Part shown: piece after piece, positions 33,202 to 41,969 of the stretch | Layout of the letters: every line of letters starts with the position of its first letter | Numbering within the stretch: the first letter of the stretch is position 1 | Source of the DNA: DATBHM01 sp963772375 | Lineage (GTDB): Bacteria > Actinomycetota > UBA4738 > JACQTL01 | Direction of reading: 5' to 3' | Assembly (NCBI GenBank): GCA_963772375.1 | Contig: CAVYXG010000005.1 | Coordinates: 558,001 to 622,000, forward strand | DNA length: 64,000 nt | Made by a program: the position numbers and the translations under genes | The notes under the pieces: model-generated | What the model was told of the DNA's origin: nothing | Databases searched by the model: none | Seen by the model: the letters and a program-made list of their open reading frames with translations, nothing else

Positions 33202-33830
33202 CCGAGCGCGTACACGTCGGTTCGCCCGTCGGTGGGCTTCCCCTCGAACTGCTCGGGCGCCGCGTAGTCGAGCGTTCCCATGAACTGCCCGGTGCCGGTC
33301 AGTCCGCTGTCCGACGACGTCCGCCGGGTGAGCCCGAAGTCGGACAGATACACGTGCGCGCCGGCGGTCTGGCCGCGATCGGTCGCCGCGATCAGGATGT
33401 TCGCCGGCTTCACGTCGCGATGGACCAGGCCCTTCGCGTGTGCGGCGTCGAGCGCGCCGGCGACCTGGCGCAGGATCGGGACGGCAACGGCGGGCTCCGT
33501 CGGGCCGAACTCGCGGATCAGGCCCTTGAGGTCGGTGCCCTCCACGTAGCGCATGGCGATGAACAGCCGACCGCCGGCCTCGCCAGCCTCGTAGATCGGG
33601 ATGACGTTGGGGTGGTCGAGGGAGGCCGCCAGGCGCGACTCGCGGACGAACCGCTCGCGGAAGCGTTCGTCCTCGGCAAACGCCGGCGCCAGCACCTTGA
33701 TCGCGACCTTGCGCCCCAGGCCGAGGTGCTCCGAGAGGTACACGACCGCCATCCCGCCGTGGCCGAGCGCGGACTCGATGCGGTAGCCGGCGAACTCCGC
33801 GCCGGGCCTGAGCTCCGGTGGGCCGCTCAC
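33102..33830 (-). CDS. Receptor Ser/Thr kinase, first part (catalytic domain, frameshifted at 3' end)
   Basis: The 242 residues contain a PknB-type kinase domain. The glycine loop is LGHGGMAVVY, the ATP Lys is in KVAIKVL, the catalytic loop is VHRDVKPANIL, the metal motif is SDFGL, and YAAPEQF is the APE motif. All catalytic residues are present. The frame stops after MFAHISEPPRR, but one extra base in the C-rich run at about 33110-33115 would give SEPPPTLTPDHP and join the downstream frame. The intact protein would be about 1173 residues. Truncated as read, it would lack the end of the C-lobe. The start is GTG 33830 after a GAGGGGG stretch. Confidence 0.85.
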   Translation of the reverse strand: MSGPPELRPGAEFAGYRIESALGHGGMAVVYLSEHLGLGRKVAIKVLAPAFAEDERFRERFVRESRLAASLDHPNVIPIYEAGEAGGRLFIAMRYVEGTDLKGLIREFGPTEPAVAVPILRQVAGALDAAHAKGLVHRDVKPANILIAATDRGQTAGAHVYLSDFGLTRRTSSDSGLTGTGQFMGTLDYAAPEQFEGKPTDGRTDVYALGCVLVEMLTGHPPYTAEFDAALMFAHISEPPRR

Positions 33831-33961
33831 CCCGTTCCCCCTCGTGAATCGCGCTCCACGCCCGCCCTCCCGGTCGGCGGGCCGAGTCTATGAACTCCCG
33901 CTCGCCGGGAACACCGTGGTAGCCACAGGGACATCCAGCGCCTCGGGCCCGGGCGGGAATC

Positions 33962-34873
33962 TCACGCTTCGTCGGTGCGTGCGGTGGTCGCGAGGACGCC
34001 GAGCTCGGTCAGGGTGGTTCGCAGTTGGTCCCGTTCGTCCTCGGTGAGGGGGCGGAGGGGAGCCCGGCAGTCGGGGCCGAGGGGCACGCCGCGCATCCCG
34101 AGGACGGCCTTCATCGAACCCGGGACGGGGAACGCCTGGACGGCGGAGCGGACCCGGGCGGCGCGTTCGGCGGCCAGGCGGTCGCCGCTGCGCACCACGT
34201 CGACGACCAGCTCGGGGAACGCCGTGGCCAGGCCGCTCACCGCGCCCACCGCGCCGCGCTCCATGCCCTGCAGGATCAGCGCCTCCGGCCCGACCAGCAC
34301 GTCCACGCCGTCCAGCAGGTACGGCTCGAACCGTTCGAACGGCGCGTCGCTGACCTTCAAGCCGACGAAGTTGGGCGCGGCGTCGCGCAGACGGTGCAGC
34401 ACCTCGAGCGGCACCGCGTACCCGCTGCGGCCGGCGAACTCGTACACGTAGAACGGCACCGGAGCGCAGGCCCGGGCGGCCTGGTTGAAGTGCCGGAACA
34501 GCTCGTCGTCGTCGAACGGGTAGTACGGCGGGCCGATCACGGCGACGGCGTTGGCGCCGTGCTCGCTCGCATGCGAGGCCAGCGCACACGTGGCCGACGT
34601 GGTCTGTGCGCCCGCGTGAACGGCGACGCGGAGCCGCCCGCCGGCCGCTTCGAGGAACCGCTCCACCGCCAGCCGGCGTTCGTCGGGCGACAGCATGATC
34701 CCTTCGCCGGTCGTACCCAGCGCGAGGATTCCGTCCACCTCGCCGTCGACGAGGAACTCCACCAGCGGGCCGAACGCGTCCTCGTCGAGGCGTTCGCCGC
34801 CCTCCCGCAACGGCGTCACGGCCGCGGCCAGGGTTCCCCGGAGCGGCCCACCGCCACCGGTAGTCATCGACAT
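33962..34873 (-). CDS. DapA/NAL-family class I aldolase
   Basis: The 303-residue (beta/alpha)8 enzyme has the pyruvate-carboxylate motif GTTGE (53-57), a catalytic Tyr in YVYEF and the Schiff-base Lys in VGLKVSD. The family includes dihydrodipicolinate synthase, N-acetylneuraminate lyase, 2-keto-3-deoxy-sugar aldolases and pyrroline-4-hydroxy-2-carboxylate deaminase. It starts three bases after the stop of an FAD-dependent amino-acid oxidase-type gene, so a catabolic role is likelier than lysine synthesis. Hydroxyproline breakdown is one fitting pathway, inferred only from the pairing. Confidence 0.85.
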   Translation of the reverse strand: MSMTTGGGGPLRGTLAAAVTPLREGGERLDEDAFGPLVEFLVDGEVDGILALGTTGEGIMLSPDERRLAVERFLEAAGGRLRVAVHAGAQTTSATCALASHASEHGANAVAVIGPPYYPFDDDELFRHFNQAARACAPVPFYVYEFAGRSGYAVPLEVLHRLRDAAPNFVGLKVSDAPFERFEPYLLDGVDVLVGPEALILQGMERGAVGAVSGLATAFPELVVDVVRSGDRLAAERAARVRSAVQAFPVPGSMKAVLGMRGVPLGPDCRAPLRPLTEDERDQLRTTLTELGVLATTARTDEA

Positions 34874-34876
34874 GGG

Positions 34877-36061
34877 CTAGAGCGTATCGAGGTCGCGTTC
34901 GACGAGCTCGCGGTCCAGCCGGAACGGGTTGTCCGCGGCGGGTATGCGGCCGGTCATCACGTCGGCCAGGATCCGCGCGCAGGCCGGGCTCGCCATGACG
35001 CCGTGGCCGCTGTCCCCGGTGTGCACCCACAGGCCCTCGACGGACGTCTCGCCGACGAGGGGCCGGTGGTCGGGCGACATCGTGTACTGCCCGGCCTGCA
35101 GGAACCACGCCGGCGCGCCGCGTTTCCACACCTCCCGCCAGAACGGCGCGATCCGCGCGACCGACAGCGGGCTGGCCGGGTCGAGCACCGCGAAGGCGAA
35201 CCCCGGGTCGAGCGGGACCCGGTCGGTGGGGGGACTGGGTTCGGTCGCGGGGTCGGTGCACAGGACGGCCGCGCCGCGCAGGAACGGACGCCAGTGCGTT
35301 CCCGTGTCGTCGTCGATGGTCATGGGCGCGCCCGGCGGCACGTCCGCCAGGTCGGGGAACGTGAGCTTGTGCCGCCGGACGGTCTCGACCGGGAGCGACA
35401 CGCCGGCCAGCCGGGCCACCTCGCCGGAGAGCGGCCCGCAGGCGATGACGGCCCGTTCGCAGGCGATCGAACCCCGCGTCGTCTCCACGGCGCGCAGCTG
35501 CCCACTCCCGACGTCGAACCCGGTGACCGCCGTCGAGACCGCGACCGGGGCTCTGGAGGCGCTGACGAGACCGAGTGTCAGCTGCTTCGGGTCGAGGAAC
35601 CCGTCGCCCTGCCGGAACCGCGCCTGGATCACCTCCGGGGCGACGAACGGGAACCGCCGGCGGACCTCGTCGCCGTCCAGCACCTCGACGTCGTCGAGCC
35701 CCCATCCGCGCTGGCGTTCGACCAGCGAGCGCTGCCAGCCGGCGCGCTCCGCCGAGGTGGTCGCGAACAGGTACCCCTGCTGCCGGACTGCCGGGTCGTG
35801 GTCGTTCTGCCCCGTGACGTCGGCGAAGTGCAGGAACAGTTCGACGGATTCGCGGATCAGCGAGATCTCCTCCGCGTTGTCGAACTGCAGGCGGAACGCC
35901 CCGGTCGCCACCGACGTGGTCAACGTGCACAGGGATGGGCGGGCCTCGAGCAGCACCGGACGCAGCCCGGCCCGTGCGGCCTGGAAGGCCGTCGCGGCCC
36001 CGATCACCCCGCCGCCGATCACCACCAGGTCCGCGGTCCGCGGCAGCTCGTCGACCGGCAT
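34877..36061 (-). CDS. FAD-dependent amino-acid oxidase (DAO/GlpO/sarcosine-oxidase family)
   Basis: The 394-residue flavoenzyme begins with the FAD-binding motif VVIGGGVIGAATAFQAARAG. It contains CGPLSGEVARLAGVSLP and a C-terminal GLWVHTGDSGHGVMASPA typical of DAO-fold oxidases. It would oxidise a secondary or D-amino acid such as sarcosine, proline or hydroxyproline. TACGGT (36068-36073, this strand) ends six bases before the ATG with no ribosome binding site. The downstream aldolase-family gene, three bases away, should use its product or a later intermediate. Substrate is unproven. Confidence 0.85.
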   Translation of the reverse strand: MPVDELPRTADLVVIGGGVIGAATAFQAARAGLRPVLLEARPSLCTLTTSVATGAFRLQFDNAEEISLIRESVELFLHFADVTGQNDHDPAVRQQGYLFATTSAERAGWQRSLVERQRGWGLDDVEVLDGDEVRRRFPFVAPEVIQARFRQGDGFLDPKQLTLGLVSASRAPVAVSTAVTGFDVGSGQLRAVETTRGSIACERAVIACGPLSGEVARLAGVSLPVETVRRHKLTFPDLADVPPGAPMTIDDDTGTHWRPFLRGAAVLCTDPATEPSPPTDRVPLDPGFAFAVLDPASPLSVARIAPFWREVWKRGAPAWFLQAGQYTMSPDHRPLVGETSVEGLWVHTGDSGHGVMASPACARILADVMTGRIPAADNPFRLDRELVERDLDTL

Positions 36062-36115
36062 CGCCGAACCGTACCGCGTGTGACCGGTGCCGGATGCGGG
36101 AAGGTTCCAGGGGCG

Positions 36116-36721
36116 ATGACGAAGCGCGACGAATCCCTCGCGACCTACCGGGCCAGGCGGAACTTCGGCCGAACGCCGGAGCCCGCGGCCCGGCGCGGCC
36201 GCAGACGGAAGGAGCCGCGGTTCGTCATCCAGCAGCACGACGCCACCGCGATGCACTACGACGTCCGCCTCGAGGTCGACGGCGTCCTGAAGTCGTGGGC
36301 CGTGCCGAAGGGGCCGTCGACCAACCCGCGCGACAAGCGCCTGGCGATGCCAACGGAGGACCACCCGATTGCGTACGGTGGGTTCGAGGGCGTGATCCCG
36401 AAGGGCGAGTACGGCGCCGGCCCGGTGATCGTGTGGGACGCCGGCACCTATCGGAACCTCAACGAGCGCGACGGCTGCGAGGTCCCGATGGGCGAGGCCC
36501 TGGCGAAGGGCCACGCGAAGTTCTGGCTGGATGGCCACAAGCTGACGGGCGGCTACGCGCTCACCCGCACGCCGGTCGGCGGGAGCGAACGCGAGAAGTG
36601 GCTGCTGGTGAAGCTGAAGGACGAGGCGGCGGATGCCCGCCGGAATCCGGTGTCGACGCAGACGGAGTCGGTGCTGTCCGGCCGGACGATCGCCGACCTG
36701 CGGCGGGGCCGTCCGGCGTGA
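36116..36721 (+). CDS. LigD-type 3'-phosphoesterase (PE) domain protein
   Basis: The 201-residue protein corresponds to the N-terminal PE module of bacterial ligase D. Its signature segments are FVIQQHDATAMHYDVRLEVDG (H, D and R ligands), LKSWAVPKGPS, DHPIAYGGFEGVIPKGEYG and KWLLVKLKDEAAD. It trims 3' phosphates or ribonucleotides at broken ends. Here it is free-standing, with the ligase as a separate gene 13 bases downstream and no polymerase module between them. The start is the ATG at 36116. Confidence 0.9.
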   Translation: MTKRDESLATYRARRNFGRTPEPAARRGRRRKEPRFVIQQHDATAMHYDVRLEVDGVLKSWAVPKGPSTNPRDKRLAMPTEDHPIAYGGFEGVIPKGEYGAGPVIVWDAGTYRNLNERDGCEVPMGEALAKGHAKFWLDGHKLTGGYALTRTPVGGSEREKWLLVKLKDEAADARRNPVSTQTESVLSGRTIADLRRGRPA

Positions 36722-36734
36722 CATCGTTCATCGC

Positions 36735-37745
36735 GTGACGGCCGACATCGCCGAGCTGGTCCGCGACGAGTTCCGCCCGCTGCTGCGGCGGACCGAGCAA
36801 CCGGGCTGGATGCCGCCCATGCTCGCCACGCTGACCGAACGTCGCTTCAGCGACCCCAACTGGATCTTCGAACGCAAGCTGGACGGCGTCCGCTGTCTGG
36901 GGTTCGTCCGTGGCGGCGACGTGCGGCTGCTCACTCGGAACCGGCTGAGCGCGAACTCGTCGTACCCGGAGGTCGCCGACGCGCTTGCGGCACAGCCGGT
37001 CGACCTGGTCGTGGACGGCGAGGTGGTTGCGTTCCGCGGCCGCGAGTCGACCTTCGAGCTGCTCCAGCGGCGGATGCACGTGCGGGATGCCGGGCGGTCG
37101 CGGCGATCGAAGGTGCAGGTGGCGATGGTGGCGTTCGACCTGCTCCACGCCGGCGGGTTCGACTGCCGGGAGCTCCCGCTCCGCCAACGGAAGTCGTTGC
37201 TGCGCAGGGTGCTCCGAACGAGCGAGGCGCTCCGGATCAGCACCCATCGGAACGGCGACGGCGAGGCCTACTCCGAGGAGGCGTGCCGGCGCGGCTGGGA
37301 GGGCCTCATCGCCAAGCGCGCCGACTCCACGTACCAGGGCAAGCGCTCGAACGACTGGCTGAAGTTCAAGTGCGTGAACGAACAGGAGATGGTGATCGTC
37401 GGCTACACCGACCCGAAGGGGTCGCGGACGTCGTTCGGCGCGCTGCTGCTCGGGTACCACGACCGCGGGGAGTTCCGGTACGGCGGCAAGGTCGGGACGG
37501 GATTCGACCGCGCGACCCTGGCCGATCTTCTGAAGCGGATGCGCCCGCTGGGACGCGACTCGCCGCCGTTCGAACGCACCAAGGGTCTGCCCCGGCTGGG
37601 CGCCCACTGGATCGAGCCCCGCCTGGTCGGGCAGATCGGGTTCGCCGAGTGGACGTCCGACGGTCAGCTCCGGCACCCGCGATTCCTCGGTCTCCGCCGG
37701 GACAAGCGCGCGGCGGAGGTGGTCCGGGAGCGCCCGGCCCGCTGA
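36735..37745 (+). CDS. ATP-dependent DNA ligase (LigD ligase-domain type)
   Basis: The 336-residue ligase has the adenylation Lys in FERKLDGVRCL (motif I) and further nucleotidyltransferase motifs: DLVVDGEVVAF (III), VAFDLLHAGG (IIIa), EGLIAKRADSTYQGKR (IV) and DWLKFKC (V). An OB-fold tail follows. It seals DNA breaks with ATP and matches the LigD ligase module, not NAD-dependent LigA. The GTG start at 36735 lies 13 bases after the PE gene. No Ku gene is in the window, so a role in non-homologous end joining depends on genes elsewhere. Confidence 0.92.
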   Translation: MTADIAELVRDEFRPLLRRTEQPGWMPPMLATLTERRFSDPNWIFERKLDGVRCLGFVRGGDVRLLTRNRLSANSSYPEVADALAAQPVDLVVDGEVVAFRGRESTFELLQRRMHVRDAGRSRRSKVQVAMVAFDLLHAGGFDCRELPLRQRKSLLRRVLRTSEALRISTHRNGDGEAYSEEACRRGWEGLIAKRADSTYQGKRSNDWLKFKCVNEQEMVIVGYTDPKGSRTSFGALLLGYHDRGEFRYGGKVGTGFDRATLADLLKRMRPLGRDSPPFERTKGLPRLGAHWIEPRLVGQIGFAEWTSDGQLRHPRFLGLRRDKRAAEVVRERPAR

Positions 37746-37780
37746 GCTACCTTCGCGTCGCGCACTGCTGGGACAATCGG

Positions 37781-38728
37781 ATGGTCATGGCGAAGGTCCG
37801 CGAACAACCCCTCGAGCTCGAACGCCGTCCCGGCCTCCACGCGACCCCGCTGGGGCTGGCGGCGGTGGCCGTGCCGGTCATCGGGTGGTCGTTCGCCAAC
37901 ACGATCGTCAAGCTCACGCCGGTCCCGATCATCGAGTTCACGTTCTACCGGCTGTGGGTCGGCACGGCGCTGATGCTGATCGTCTCGGCCGTGGCGCGGC
38001 GGCGGCTGACGTGGCGGATCGTGAAGGCCTCCGCGCCGGCGGGCGTTCTGTTCGCCGCCAACCTGATCCTGTTCTTCGAGGCCATCCGGCACACCGGCGT
38101 GGCCGACGTGCTGCTGATCGCGGCACTGCAGCCGGCGCTGGTGCTGGTCGTCGCGGGGCGGTGGTTCGGCGAGCACCCCACCCGCCGGGACGTGACCTGG
38201 GCGATGGTCTCCGTGGGCTGTGTGGGGTTGTCGATCGTCGGCTCCAGCGAGAACGCCGTCTGGAGCCTGGGGGGCGACCTGCTGGCCGTGGGGGCGCTGT
38301 TCGTGTTCACGGCGTACTTCCTGTTGTCGAAGCGGGTCCGGCAGGACGTGCAGGCGATCGAGTACATGACCACCGTGACGCTGGTGGCGGCGATCGTGAT
38401 CACGCCGGTCGCGGTCGCCACCGGCGACGGATTCGGCGGGTTCCGGCCGGACGACTGGATGCTGCTGGCCCTGTTCGTGATCGCGGCACAGGCCGGCCAC
38501 CTGTCGGTCGCCTGGGCGCACTCCCACGTCGACGTCACGGTGTCGTCGCTGATGATCCTGGGCGAACCGGTCATGTCGGCGATCGCCGCGCTGATCCTGC
38601 TGGGCGAACCGCTCACCGTCCTGCAGGTCGCCGGTGGGCTGCTGGCGATCGTCGCGGTGGGTTCGGTCGTGTGGCGGGCCACCCGCCGCCCGGGCGTCGA
38701 GCTGCCGGTGGAGACGGCGCCGGAGTGA
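37781..38728 (+). CDS. EamA/DMT-family transporter
   Basis: The 315-residue protein has ten membrane helices in two EamA repeats. The first contains IIEFTFYRLWVGTAL and the second ends with LMILGEPVMSAIAALILLGE, a typical family signature. Members export amino acids, nucleosides or other metabolites; the substrate is unknown. Two start codons (37781 and 37787) are equally likely. Its stop overlaps the GTG of the next gene, so they are translationally coupled. Confidence 0.88.
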   Translation: MVMAKVREQPLELERRPGLHATPLGLAAVAVPVIGWSFANTIVKLTPVPIIEFTFYRLWVGTALMLIVSAVARRRLTWRIVKASAPAGVLFAANLILFFEAIRHTGVADVLLIAALQPALVLVVAGRWFGEHPTRRDVTWAMVSVGCVGLSIVGSSENAVWSLGGDLLAVGALFVFTAYFLLSKRVRQDVQAIEYMTTVTLVAAIVITPVAVATGDGFGGFRPDDWMLLALFVIAAQAGHLSVAWAHSHVDVTVSSLMILGEPVMSAIAALILLGEPLTVLQVAGGLLAIVAVGSVVWRATRRPGVELPVETAPE

Positions 38729-39711
38729 CCACCTACTTCCTGACGGGCGGGTCGGGGTTCGTCGGGAACCGGCTGATCCGCCTGCTACGGGCGCGCGCCG
38801 ACGCGGTTTATGCGCTGGCCCGGTCGGACGCGGCCGCGGAAGCCATCACGCAGGCGGGCGCGGAGCCGGTGCGGGGCGCGCTGGAGGACCCGGCCGCGCT
38901 GCGGGACGGCATGCACGGCGCGGACGTCGTGATCCACGCCGCCGCACGAACCGCGGACTGGGGCCGCCCGGCGGAGTTCGAACGCGTGAACGTCGAGGGC
39001 ACGAAGAACGTCCTGTGGGCGATGCGGAGGGCGGGCGTGGAGCGGATCGTGCACGTCAGCCCGGCGACCCTGCTGGCCGACGGGCGTCCCGTGGTGAACG
39101 CCGACGAGACGACGCCGCTGCCCGCCACGCCGATGGGCTGGTACCACCGGTCGAAGCGCGATGCCGAGGTGGCGGTGCTCGGCGCGGACGGCCTCGAGCC
39201 GGTCGTGGTCCGCCCGGGCCTCGTGTGGGGACCGGGCGACCACACCTGGCTGCCCCGGTTCCGGGACGGCGTCTGGACCGGCCGGTTCAAATGGGTGGGC
39301 GCCGCGCGGCACCGCATCTCGACGACCCACGTCGCGAACGCAGCACACGGCATCGCGCTGGCGGCCGAGCGGGGCGGGGCCGGCGAGGTGTACTTCGTGA
39401 CCGACGGGGAGCCCGTGGAGTTCCGTCGGTTCGTCTCGCGGTACCTGCGGACGATCGGCGTCACGGTTCCCGATCGGAGCATCTCGCCACGGGGCGCGCG
39501 GTTCGCGTCGTCGGCGGGGGAGGGGTTCTGGAGCATGCTCGCGGCGAAGCGCCCGCCGCCGGTGACGCGGGCGATGTTCGCGGTGATCGGCGCCGAGTGC
39601 ACCGTGAGGGACGCGAAGGCGCGCAGCGAGCTCGGCTACGAACCGGTGATCGGCTACGAGGCCGGGATGCAGGAGCTCGAACGAAAGCGCAGGAACCGCG
39701 TCCCGAAGTGA
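38725..39711 (+). CDS. Extended SDR-family NAD(P)-dependent epimerase/dehydrogenase
   Basis: The 328-residue enzyme begins TTYFLTGGSGFVGNRL, the TGxxGxxG cofactor loop. It contains VIHAAART, VSPATL and the active-site YHRSK (Tyr-x3-Lys). The general plan resembles 3-beta-hydroxysteroid dehydrogenase/isomerase and dihydroflavonol reductase-type SDRs. The substrate is unknown. The GTG overlaps the EamA stop by four bases, so the exporter may handle a related metabolite, which is a guess. Confidence 0.87.
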   Translation: MTTYFLTGGSGFVGNRLIRLLRARADAVYALARSDAAAEAITQAGAEPVRGALEDPAALRDGMHGADVVIHAAARTADWGRPAEFERVNVEGTKNVLWAMRRAGVERIVHVSPATLLADGRPVVNADETTPLPATPMGWYHRSKRDAEVAVLGADGLEPVVVRPGLVWGPGDHTWLPRFRDGVWTGRFKWVGAARHRISTTHVANAAHGIALAAERGGAGEVYFVTDGEPVEFRRFVSRYLRTIGVTVPDRSISPRGARFASSAGEGFWSMLAAKRPPPVTRAMFAVIGAECTVRDAKARSELGYEPVIGYEAGMQELERKRRNRVPK

Positions 39712-39775
39712 TCGCCTCGCGCCCGCCACCTGGGCGCCCGCCGCCGTCCCCGGCCTGTCATGATCCCCCGGGGAG

Positions 39776-41431
39776 GTGGGGGAAGCGGACGGGTCCAGGA
39801 CGCCCGCCGAAGGGTGGGCCGCGCTCGACGGGGGGCGGTGGGAGGATGCCCGGTCGCTGTTCGAGTCCGATCCGGGATCGCCGTCGGCGCTCGACGGGAT
39901 GGCCCGGGCCTGGTGGTGGCTGAGCGATGTCCCGGCGGCGGTGGCGGCCTGGGAGCGCGCCTACGCCGGCTACCGCGAACGGGGCGACGACGAGTCGGCG
40001 GTGCGCGTTGGGTTGTTCCTGTGGCGGGAGCACGGCCGGACCCTCGGGAACGACGCCGAGGCCAACGGGTGGCTGGCGCGATCGAAGGGTCTCGCCGCCG
40101 GCCTGCCGGACTCGCCGGCGGGGGGGTGGGTTCGCCTCGCCGAGTCGGAAGACGAGAGCGACCCGGCCCGGGTGCTCGAGCTCGCAGAGGATGCCCTGGC
40201 GACCGGGCGCCGGCTGCGCGACCCGGACCTCGAGCTCGCGGCGCTGGGACGGGTGGGGCTCGCGGAGATCTGGCTCGGTCGCATCGACGAGGGGATGACG
40301 AGGTTCGACGAGGCGATGGCGGCCTCGACGGCCGGGGAGCCGCGCGACCTCCGCACTCTCGGCGACCTGTACTGCACGTTGATGCTCGCGGCGGAGCTCA
40401 CTCTCGAGTCCGATCGGTTCGAACAATGGAACCGGCGGCTGTTCGGATACATGGGCAGGTATCACCACCCCGATGTGCTCACGTTCTGCGGGACGTGCTG
40501 CGCGCAGGTCCTGGTGGCGGGCGGAGAATTCGTGCAGGGCGAGCGGTGGCTCACCGACACATTGGCTGCGCTCGAGGCGAGCGGCCAGCGGGCCAGGTGC
40601 GTCCACCCGGCGACGCGGCTGGCGGCACTTCGGATCGACCAGGGTCGACTCGAGGAGGCCGAGGAGCTCCTGCGCGGCCACGAGGACCTGCCGGAGGCGG
40701 TCCAGCCGGTGGTCGCGCTCTCGCTCGCCCGCGGCCGGACGGGACAGGCCGCCGCACGGCTGCACCGGCGGCTCGACGGGCTGGGGCGTTCGACGCTGCT
40801 CGCGGCACCGCTCCTCGCGCAGCTCGTCGACGTGCAGATCGCCCAGGGCGACATCGAGGAAGCGGCTGCCACCGCCGGCTCTCTGTCGAAGGTGGCGGAC
40901 CTGTCGGGGAGCGAGCGGTTCGAGGCGTCGGCGGAGCTGGCACTGGGGTCGGTCGCCGTGGCCGCAGGCGAGGCCGAGGCGGCAGCGGAGCACCTCGGCC
41001 GCGCCGTCGAGCTGTTCACCCGCCACCACATGCCGCAGGCCGCCGCCCGCGCCCATCTCGTGCTCGCCCACGGCCTGGCCGCCCGCGACGCCGATCGGGC
41101 GGTCGCCGAGGCTCGGCAGGCGTTCGACACGTTCGAACGGATCGGCGCGACGCGCGACGCCGACCGTGCGGCCGTGTTCCTCCGGAAGCTCGGCGTCGGC
41201 GGCCGGACCGGTCCCAAGCTGGTCGGTGAGCTCAGCAGGCGCGAAGTCGAGGTGCTGCGCCTCCTCGGCTACGGCCTGACGAACGCGGAGATCGCCGCGC
41301 GGCTGTTCATCAGCACGAAGACCGTGGCCACGCACGTCGGGAACGTCTTCGCCAAGCTCCACGTGCGCAACCGGGCCGAGGCGGCCACGTTCGCGCAGCG
41401 GTACCTCTCGGAGGACGCCTCCTCCACGTGA
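39776..41431 (+). CDS. LuxR-family regulator with TPR-like repeats
   Basis: The 551-residue protein is mostly alpha-helical, Ala/Leu-rich and TPR-like (about 10-450). It ends in a LuxR/FixJ DNA-binding domain (about 480-545; LSRREVEVLRLLGYGLTNAEIA ... FISTKTVATHVGNV, shortened here). There is no visible ATPase or receiver domain. Related proteins regulate by protein-protein contacts. It may control the SnoaL-like and methyltransferase genes that follow on the same strand. The GTG start follows GGGGAGG closely. Confidence 0.85.
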   Translation: MGEADGSRTPAEGWAALDGGRWEDARSLFESDPGSPSALDGMARAWWWLSDVPAAVAAWERAYAGYRERGDDESAVRVGLFLWREHGRTLGNDAEANGWLARSKGLAAGLPDSPAGGWVRLAESEDESDPARVLELAEDALATGRRLRDPDLELAALGRVGLAEIWLGRIDEGMTRFDEAMAASTAGEPRDLRTLGDLYCTLMLAAELTLESDRFEQWNRRLFGYMGRYHHPDVLTFCGTCCAQVLVAGGEFVQGERWLTDTLAALEASGQRARCVHPATRLAALRIDQGRLEEAEELLRGHEDLPEAVQPVVALSLARGRTGQAAARLHRRLDGLGRSTLLAAPLLAQLVDVQIAQGDIEEAAATAGSLSKVADLSGSERFEASAELALGSVAVAAGEAEAAAEHLGRAVELFTRHHMPQAAARAHLVLAHGLAARDADRAVAEARQAFDTFERIGATRDADRAAVFLRKLGVGGRTGPKLVGELSRREVEVLRLLGYGLTNAEIAARLFISTKTVATHVGNVFAKLHVRNRAEAATFAQRYLSEDASST

Positions 41432-41538
41432 GTGCGGACGGAATCGGTATTTCTTCCGATCCTCCCGGCGCGCTCCCACCGCATGCTCGGAGAACGCACC
41501 GCCGTACAGACGGCGGGTCCGAGGAAGGAGGGAAGCAC

Positions 41539-41949
41539 ATGACATTCGGCACCGACATCGTCGAGGGAATGCTGGCGGCGTTCAACGAACGCGACTTGGA
41601 TGCCCTGGACGGCCTCGTTGAAACCGACGTGGTCATCCACGGCGCCGGCGGGCAGGGCCTCGACGGGATGAAGGAGGAGCTGCGCGCGTTCCTGACGTCG
41701 TTCCCCGATGCCCGCGCTGAACTCGAGGACCTCGTCGACATGGGCGAGACGGTCGTGTTCCGCGACGTGTGCGTCGGGACGAACACCGGGGAATTCTTCG
41801 GCCGGCCGCCCACCGGGCGTTCGCTCGCGATCACCGAGGTCACCGCGCTGAGGATCGAGGGCGGCAAGATCGCGGAGGCCTGGTACTTCCACGACAACGG
41901 TTCGATGATGCAGCAGATGGGGATGTCGCCGGCCGAGCCGGTGGCGTGA
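41539..41949 (+). CDS. SnoaL-like (NTF2-fold) protein
   Basis: The 136-residue protein has the NTF2-like pattern of ester-cyclase/SnoaL-like proteins: MLAAFNERDLDALDGLV, FPDARAELEDLVDMGETVVFR, and GKIAEAWYFHDNGSMMQQMG. Members bind or cyclise small hydrophobic molecules, and many have unknown roles. AAGGAGG (41525-41531) lies eight bases before the ATG. The methyltransferase gene starts 20 bases after the stop, so the two form an operon. The 107 bases before it show no other gene. Confidence 0.85.
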   Translation: MTFGTDIVEGMLAAFNERDLDALDGLVETDVVIHGAGGQGLDGMKEELRAFLTSFPDARAELEDLVDMGETVVFRDVCVGTNTGEFFGRPPTGRSLAITEVTALRIEGGKIAEAWYFHDNGSMMQQMGMSPAEPVA

Positions 41950-41969
41950 CCGACAGGGAGGGGAGCGGG

